Shown: positions 59,775-64,000 of the stretch, piece after piece
Layout: every line of letters begins with the position of its first letter
Numbering within the stretch: position 1 is the stretch's first letter
Assembly: GCF_964253035.1 (NCBI RefSeq)
Contig: NZ_CAXUQL020000002.1
Span: forward strand, 124,001-188,000
DNA length: 64,000 nt
Direction of reading: 5' to 3'
Origin: Pseudorhodoferax sp032153935
GTDB taxonomy: Bacteria; Pseudomonadota; Gammaproteobacteria; Burkholderiales; Burkholderiaceae_C
The notes under the pieces: model-generated
Seen by the model: the letters and a program-made list of their open reading frames with translations, nothing else
Database searches by the model: none
What the model was told of the DNA's origin: nothing
Translations under genes and position numbers: made by a program

Positions 59775-60210
59775 GCGCAGGGACAGCTTGAAGGGCTTCT
59801 GGCGCGATCTGTACTGCACGCACCACGGCGTGGTCATCCTGAGCGCCTTCTATGAGCATGTGCCGCGGTACCGGCTTGAGAACCGCCCCCCAACGGAAGC
59901 GCCAGGCACGGTGCAGCTGGAGTTCCGGCCCGACCAGCCGCAGGACATGCTGGCGGCCTGCGTGTGGTCTCGCTGGTCCAGGCCCGGTCAGCCCGATCTG
60001 GTGTCGTTCGCGATCATCACCGAAGATCCGCCGCCGGAAATCGCTGCCGTGGGCCACGACCGGTGCATCTGCCCCATCCAGCCCGAAGATCTGGACGCCT
60101 GGCTGCGGCCATCACGCCAAGAGGTTGACGCGCAGGATGCGATCCTCGACAGGCGTGTGCGTCCGTACTACACGCATGCGGTTGTGCCCCCGGCCGGGCG
60201 CACGTCCTAG
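59770..60210 (+). pseudogene. SRAP (YedK/HMCES-type) protein, 3' fragment, split by the island
   Basis: The frame opens NARRDSLKGFWRDLYCTHHGVVILSAFYEHVPRYRL, the block that follows YPGxY in intact SRAP proteins. It includes the active-site Asn (NARRD) and Glu (FYEH), then SRWSRPGQPDLVSFAIITEDPPPEIAAVGHDRCICPIQPEDLDAWL with the conserved His. It lacks its own start, ribosome site and the catalytic Cys2, which is 38.5 kb away at 20757. Restoring the junction gives a continuous frame with the 5' fragment. It was presumably a functional abasic-site crosslinking protein before insertion. Confidence 0.9.
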
Positions 60211-60240
60211 CAGACGCGCACGCGCTCTGCAGTCGCGCGG

Positions 60241-60690
60241 CTACGCCTTCTCGGCCAGGTGGGCCCGACGGGCGACGTCCTGAAACTCTCGCAGAGGATC
60301 GCCTTGATCTCGACCTGCCGCGTCTTGCACAAGAAAGTCGTCAAGATGGGCACCGGCCGTCAAGGCCTCACGCAGCCAACGCGGACGGGGGCCTCGGCCT
60401 GTCCAGGCCTCGCCGGTCGCGGCGTTGCGGTACTTCGTCTCGATGTGCCGCGGCGTCCCCTGCGTGCGTAGCGGCAAGTCGACGTTCGGCGCTCGGAGGA
60501 CTGCCGGAGCAGGCTCCGCCTTGTGTAGCGCCGATTCGACATCACGCAGCACGGTGGCCGGGCTCACCTGAAACTCGACCGCCAGCTCGGCAATGCGCCT
60601 CCTGGCGTTCTCTCGTTCCTGCAGCCAGGTCGTGTGCAGGAGCTGGTCGACCCTGGCCAGTTCAGTCTTCAGTTCATTCAGAGTCGTCAT
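60241..60690 (-). CDS. H-NS family DNA-binding protein
   Basis: The start is the ATG at 60690, MTTLNELKTELARVDQLLHTTW, giving 149 aa. The N-terminal helical dimer part is followed by the H-NS DNA-binding core IETKYRNAATGEAWTGRGPRPRWLREALTAG (residues 83-113), whose KYRNxxTGExWTGRGxxPxWL pattern is typical of betaproteobacterial H-NS proteins (Bv3F type). It would bind AT-rich DNA and silence foreign genes. It is the first host gene after the split SRAP gene and could affect the island, but this is speculation. The 140 bp after its start region holds no gene. Confidence 0.82.
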   Translation of the reverse strand: MTTLNELKTELARVDQLLHTTWLQERENARRRIAELAVEFQVSPATVLRDVESALHKAEPAPAVLRAPNVDLPLRTQGTPRHIETKYRNAATGEAWTGRGPRPRWLREALTAGAHLDDFLVQDAAGRDQGDPLREFQDVARRAHLAEKA

Positions 60691-60830
60691 CGCAAAACAG
60701 TTTGGTGCAGAGCGGCATTTTCTCAGGCGGCGCGCCAGGTCAGCGCGCGACCTGCCGCCGCATGTGCCAGCGGCGATGCCGAGGCCCGCTGCAGGATGGA
60801 CAGCGGCACAGCAGCTGCTGTGCATTGGGA

Positions 60831-61414
60831 TCACGACATGGCAGCCACAGGCGTGCGGAAAGTGATGGACCAGCGGCGGCCCTTCACAGGCGGCACGCAG
60901 TGCTGCCAGCCCCACCGCGCTGCTCCCTCCATCTTGTAGATCGAGCGCGGCGCAACGGTCAGCTGCACGGCATGGCGCTTGGCTATTTCATCGGGCGGAA
61001 AGGGGCGGAACCGCAGCACGGCATCGTTGCCGAGCGAGACGCCGGCAACGACCTCGAAGTCGGGCACATCGCGATGCCAGCCCAGCGGCGTTCCCGGCGC
61101 GTACTCGGCCACGAGGACTTGCACCAACTTCTGCGGTGACACGCCCAGCCACGTAGCCACACGGTCACGCAGCGGCACCAGGCGCTGGTCCAGGGCAGGT
61201 GCGGCCGCAGCGTGTTCGTCTCGAAATCGTAGCTGCCGCCAAAGCTCATGACCTGGCGACGCGCGAGGTATTCCTTGTACTTCGCAGGGTGCAGCGGCAG
61301 CGTCCCGATCACTTCGAGCAGCTGGGCTTCTTCCGTCCGTGACAGGAAGTCGGGCTGGTACCGAAGGCCGGGGATCGCGCCGACGTCCTCGTCGGCAAAC
61401 AGGTCGTTCTGCAT
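60831..61414 (-). pseudogene. alkB: AlkB-type oxidative demethylase, frameshifted
   Basis: The frame opens MQNDLFADEDVGAIPGLRYQPDFLSRTEEAQLLEVIG and runs to FETNTLRPHLP. It then shifts at about 61200: the remaining family sequence (LDQRLVPLRDRVATWLGVSP...WHRDVPDFEVVAGVSLGNDAVLRFRP...KGRRWSITFR) is one frame over. One base lost in a C-rich run in the PHLP-ALDQ region would explain it. The HxD iron motif (WHRD) and the C-terminal Arg are in the second part. Intact AlkB demethylates 1-methyladenine and 3-methylcytosine. The defect may be a sequencing error or real decay. Confidence 0.75.
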
Positions 61415-61489
61415 CTTTGCGGATGACGTCGGCTGGCTTGCGGCATCGAATTCAACGCCGCCGACAGACACAGCCTTCTGATCGTGATA

Positions 61490-61505
61490 CTGTATTGATG
61501 TACAG
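61490..61505. promoter_or_regulatory. LexA (SOS) box of the imuA-imuB-dnaE2 operon
   Basis: CTGTATTGATGTACAG fits the CTGT-N8-ACAG LexA consensus, and the flanks (TA before, TT after) also match. It ends 12 bp before the imuA start codon, so it overlaps the promoter. This cassette is SOS-regulated in many bacteria. It may also reach the divergent alkB. Confidence 0.85.
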
Positions 61506-61517
61506 TTATTCTAGATC

Positions 61518-62315
61518 ATGGCCGCCGTTCCTGCCTTCAACGTTCCACGCACCGCCAACGATGGCTGTGGGCCGCTGCAGCTCGCACGGCACGTCGCAGA
61601 AGCGATCTGGCGTGGCGATGAGCTCGGCCACCAAGTCGTTGAGACCGTGGCGTCGGGATGGACGGCGCTGGATGCGGAGCTGCCGGGTGGCGGCTGGCCG
61701 CGCCGTTCGGTCACCGAAGTCCTTGCGGCGCAGCCGTCCGTCAGCGAGTGGCGGCTTCTCACGCCTGCGCTGAGCCAAGTCGTTCAGGTTGGCGGCCAGG
61801 TCGTGGTCATCGGCCCGCCCCGACACCCGCACTTGCCTGGCCTGCAGCACATGGGCCTGGACGAGCGCCAATTCATCTGGATCGAAGCCGATGCTCCCGC
61901 AGAGCGGCTGTGGACCACCGAGCAGCTCATCAAGTCGAACGCGGCCGGGGCCGTAATCGCCTGGCTGCCGAAAGTCCGATCGGACCAGCTACGGCGGCTG
62001 CAGGTGTGCGCGCTCGCGTGTGAAGGGCCGGTGTTTCTCTGCCGCCCCGAGGCTGCACGACATGAAGCGTCCGCGGCGCCGCTGCGCGTCCACGCCGAGC
62101 CGGGAGACGACTGGGACCTCTCCGTGCGCATCCTCAAGCGTCGCGGGCCGCCGCACGAGCAGCCCCTGGTGCTGCCATCCATCCCCGGAGGCCTGGCCTC
62201 CGTGCTGACGCCGCGCATGCGGCGTTCGACATCTCCTGCTCGTCGCGAGGCCCCCCATGAGCTTGTGGGCAGCCCTGTTGTTGCGCTCCGACCCCAGCAC
62301 GCCGCCATCGGATGA
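61518..62315 (+). CDS. imuA: ImuA, RecA-like accessory protein of the mutagenesis cassette
   Basis: The 265-aa protein has the SulA/RecA-like features of ImuA: VASGWTALDAELPGGGWPRRSVTEVLAAQPSVSEWRLL (residues 42-80), then GGQVVVIGPPRHPHLPGL and AERLWTTEQLIKSNAAGAVIAWLPKVRSDQLRRLQVCA. It lacks a full Walker A. ImuA works with ImuB and DnaE2 in SOS translesion synthesis. It sits behind a LexA box and overlaps imuB by 59 bp. Confidence 0.9.
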   Translation: MAAVPAFNVPRTANDGCGPLQLARHVAEAIWRGDELGHQVVETVASGWTALDAELPGGGWPRRSVTEVLAAQPSVSEWRLLTPALSQVVQVGGQVVVIGPPRHPHLPGLQHMGLDERQFIWIEADAPAERLWTTEQLIKSNAAGAVIAWLPKVRSDQLRRLQVCALACEGPVFLCRPEAARHEASAAPLRVHAEPGDDWDLSVRILKRRGPPHEQPLVLPSIPGGLASVLTPRMRRSTSPARREAPHELVGSPVVALRPQHAAIG

Positions 62316-63570
62316 GCAGCTGCGCGGACTTTCGACATGGGCGCTTCAGTTCTCGCCGCGCGTGGCCATCGTTGAAGACGCAGTGGTGCTCGAGGTGGAG
62401 GGGAGCGTGCGTCTGCACGGCGGCCGCCGCGCGCTGCGCGACCGTATCGTTGGACAGGCTGCCGAACTGGACGCACGCCAGGTCGCCTGGGCGCCTACCA
62501 GCTTGGGCGCGATCGCTTTCGCACGCGCCGGCAAAGAGAACGGCGTACGTGGTCCGGTGACGGCCATGCTCGATGCGCTGCCGATGGATGTGATCGCAGC
62601 CGTGCGGCCGCACCTGACCACGCTGACGCAGCTGGGTTGCCGCATCCTCGGCGATGTGCGCGCCTTGCCGCGTGGCGGCATCAGCCGCCGCTTCGACAAG
62701 AGCTTGTTGCTGGCGATGGACCAGGCCTACGGGCTCAGGCCAGAAGCCCATGTCTGGGAAGTGCTGCCGGAGACCTTTCGCGCGCGGCAGGAACTGATGT
62801 CGCGCGTGGACACCGCTCCCGCGCTGCTGTTCGGTGCGCGCCGGCTCGTCATCCAGCTGTGCGGTTGGCTCGCGGCCAGGCACTCGGGCACCAGCGCCTT
62901 CGTCTTGCGATGGATGCACGACGCCATGCGCCCGCGAGGGGCAGGGGAGGGTGGCGAGCTGACCATTCGCACGGCCTCGGCGATGCGGGACCCGGAGCAT
63001 TTGTGCCGACTGCTGGCGGAAAACCTGGCCAAGACCAAGCTGGCCGCGCCGGCGGGCGACATCGAGCTGGAAGCCTTGGACGTCCATCCCCTGGAGGAGC
63101 TCAGCAAGTCCCTGCTTCCTGATGCCGCCCAGTCGGGCGAGTCGATGACCTTGGTGCTGGAGCGCGTTGCGGCACGCTTGGGTCCGGACAAGGTTCGGCG
63201 GCCCGTGCTCGTGGAAGACCATCGCCTGGAGTGGCAGACGCACTGGCAGCCAGCTCCGCTGCCCTTGCCGAAGAAGAGGGCGCGGCGCAGCCGGTTTCCG
63301 CAGCCCAACTTCATCCTGCCGACACCGCTGCGCCTGGCCATGCGTGGCGACCAGCCGATGTACCAGGGTGTCCTGCAGCTGCGGGTCGGCCCGCACCGCA
63401 TCGAAGGCGGCTGGTGGCATCGCATCAAGGACGTGGACGCCGAGACCACGGCCACGGTCGTGCGCGACTACTGGGTCGCGCGCAGCCCTCGGGCCGGCTT
63501 CCTGTGGGTCTTCCACGAGCATCTCGGCGGCGATGCAGCAGCCTGGTACCTGCACGGGTCGTTCTCGTGA
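62257..63570 (+). CDS. imuB: ImuB, inactive Y-family polymerase homologue
   Basis: The 437-aa protein has a Y-family (DinB-like) layout: LWAALLLRSDPSTPPS, SPRVAIVEDAVVLEVEGSVRLHGG and TTLTQLGCRILGDVRALPRGGISRRFDKSLLLAMDQAYGLRPE. The catalytic acidic residues of Pol IV are missing, as in other ImuB proteins, which act as scaffold between the beta clamp, ImuA and DnaE2. Its stop overlaps the dnaE2 start (GTGA). Normal length for the short ImuB class. Confidence 0.9.
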   Translation: MSLWAALLLRSDPSTPPSDEQLRGLSTWALQFSPRVAIVEDAVVLEVEGSVRLHGGRRALRDRIVGQAAELDARQVAWAPTSLGAIAFARAGKENGVRGPVTAMLDALPMDVIAAVRPHLTTLTQLGCRILGDVRALPRGGISRRFDKSLLLAMDQAYGLRPEAHVWEVLPETFRARQELMSRVDTAPALLFGARRLVIQLCGWLAARHSGTSAFVLRWMHDAMRPRGAGEGGELTIRTASAMRDPEHLCRLLAENLAKTKLAAPAGDIELEALDVHPLEELSKSLLPDAAQSGESMTLVLERVAARLGPDKVRRPVLVEDHRLEWQTHWQPAPLPLPKKRARRSRFPQPNFILPTPLRLAMRGDQPMYQGVLQLRVGPHRIEGGWWHRIKDVDAETTATVVRDYWVARSPRAGFLWVFHEHLGGDAAAWYLHGSFS

Positions 63571-64000
63571 GCACCGACCAGCGCACCGGCATTCCCGGCT
63601 ATGCCGAGCTGCGGTGCATGTCCAACTTCAGCTTCCTGAAGAGCGCAAGTTGGCCAGAGGAGCTCGTCGAGCGCGCGCAAAAGCTGGGCTACAGCGCGCT
63701 CGCTGTGTGCGACGAGTGCTCCATGGCTGGAGCCGTACGCGCGCACGTCGAAGCCAAGGAGCGGGGCCTGCAGATCATCCACGGCAGCCAGTTCGCGGTC
63801 GACTGCGACGCGCCTTTCACGTTCATCGTCCTGGCCTGCAATCTGAAGGGCTACGGGGATCTGTGCGCGTTCATCACGGCCTTGCGAAGGAGTTCGGAGA
63901 AGGGCTCTTATCACTTGCGACTGGACGCGATCGACCCCGACGCGCTGCAGGATTGCGTGATCCTGGTCTCGCCGGATCGGAACTCTACGGATGCTCAGTT
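63567..64000 (+). CDS. dnaE2: DnaE2 (ImuC) error-prone DNA polymerase III alpha subunit, truncated by window edge
   Basis: The frame starts at a GTG overlapping the imuB stop and runs to the window end (about 144 residues). It opens GIPGYAELRCMSNFSFLKSASWPEELVERAQKLGYSALAVCDECSMAGAVRAHVEAKERGLQIIHGSQF, the PHP domain of DnaE-type polymerases. The DnaE2 subgroup often has a degenerate PHP site; here the first HS(N) is MSNFSF. It carries out lesion bypass with ImuA and ImuB. The rest of the gene lies outside the window. Confidence 0.9.
   Translation, partial: MSTDQRTGIPGYAELRCMSNFSFLKSASWPEELVERAQKLGYSALAVCDECSMAGAVRAHVEAKERGLQIIHGSQFAVDCDAPFTFIVLACNLKGYGDLCAFITALRRSSEKGSYHLRLDAIDPDALQDCVILVSPDRNSTDAQ

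Noticed and set aside
1..64000. CRISPR arrays, rRNA or tRNA genes
   Set aside because: No regularly spaced repeats, rRNA motifs or tRNA-like cloverleaf sequences were seen; the island target is a protein gene, not a tRNA.

Overview
The window looks like chromosomal DNA of a high-GC betaproteobacterium, most likely Burkholderiales (Comamonadaceae/Alcaligenaceae-like). This rests on the many periplasmic binding proteins of the Bug/TctC and TRAP types, the LigD plus double Ku locus with its small satellite genes, an H-NS-like KYRNPATGETW protein, and the ImuA-ImuB-DnaE2 cassette. It is inference from family content, not from a marker gene. No rRNA, tRNA or CRISPR array was seen.

Layout. (1) 1-2797: minus-strand TRAP transporter genes (dctQ cut by the window edge, dctP) and an M24 metallopeptidase. 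(2) 2909-10999: two 2539-bp, apparently identical copies of an IS91-type element, each with a tyrosine recombinase and a Y2/HUH-type transposase, in inverted orientation around a 3-kb LysR/DUF1028/TctC module. (3) 11034-20718: a non-homologous end-joining locus with a natural ExoIII-LigD fusion, two Ku paralogues, a MerR-TPR regulator gene overlapping the second ku, and a run of small conserved genes. (4) 20754-21284 and 59770-60210: the two halves of one SRAP (YedK/HMCES-type) gene, split by a 38.5-kb insertion. (5) 21285-59769: the insertion, a genomic island. (6) 60241-64000: host DNA again, with an H-NS-like protein, a frameshifted alkB, a LexA box and the start of imuA-imuB-dnaE2.

The island is the main finding. 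Its right end carries a tightly coupled minus-strand operon of a 101-aa primase-fragment-like protein, three tyrosine recombinases and a small HTH/coiled-coil protein. This is the hallmark set of GInt-type islands (ginABCD). Both ends have a 7-bp near-identical core (ACA[T/A]CGC) next to an imperfect inverted repeat of about 28 bp, and joining the flanks across the core rebuilds an in-frame SRAP protein of about 323 aa. The cargo is almost wholly metal, metalloid and oxyanion handling: an ACR3/BASS carrier, a ModE/TOBE/TauE-SafE module with a ModE-like operator, cadR-cadA with two palindromic operators, a 12-kb minus-strand cop/cus operon (CusF, CusA, CusB-CusF fusion, CusC, second CusF, DUF411, cupredoxin, multicopper oxidase, TolC lipoprotein), copRS with a palindromic box, copZ-copA behind a CueR-type promoter, and an arsR-arsI-arsC-arsB-arsC-arsH-MFS operon.

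Taken together, a metal-resistance island has integrated into the middle of a DNA-repair neighbourhood (NHEJ, SRAP, AlkB, ImuABC), destroying the SRAP gene. The alkB next to it also carries a frameshift.
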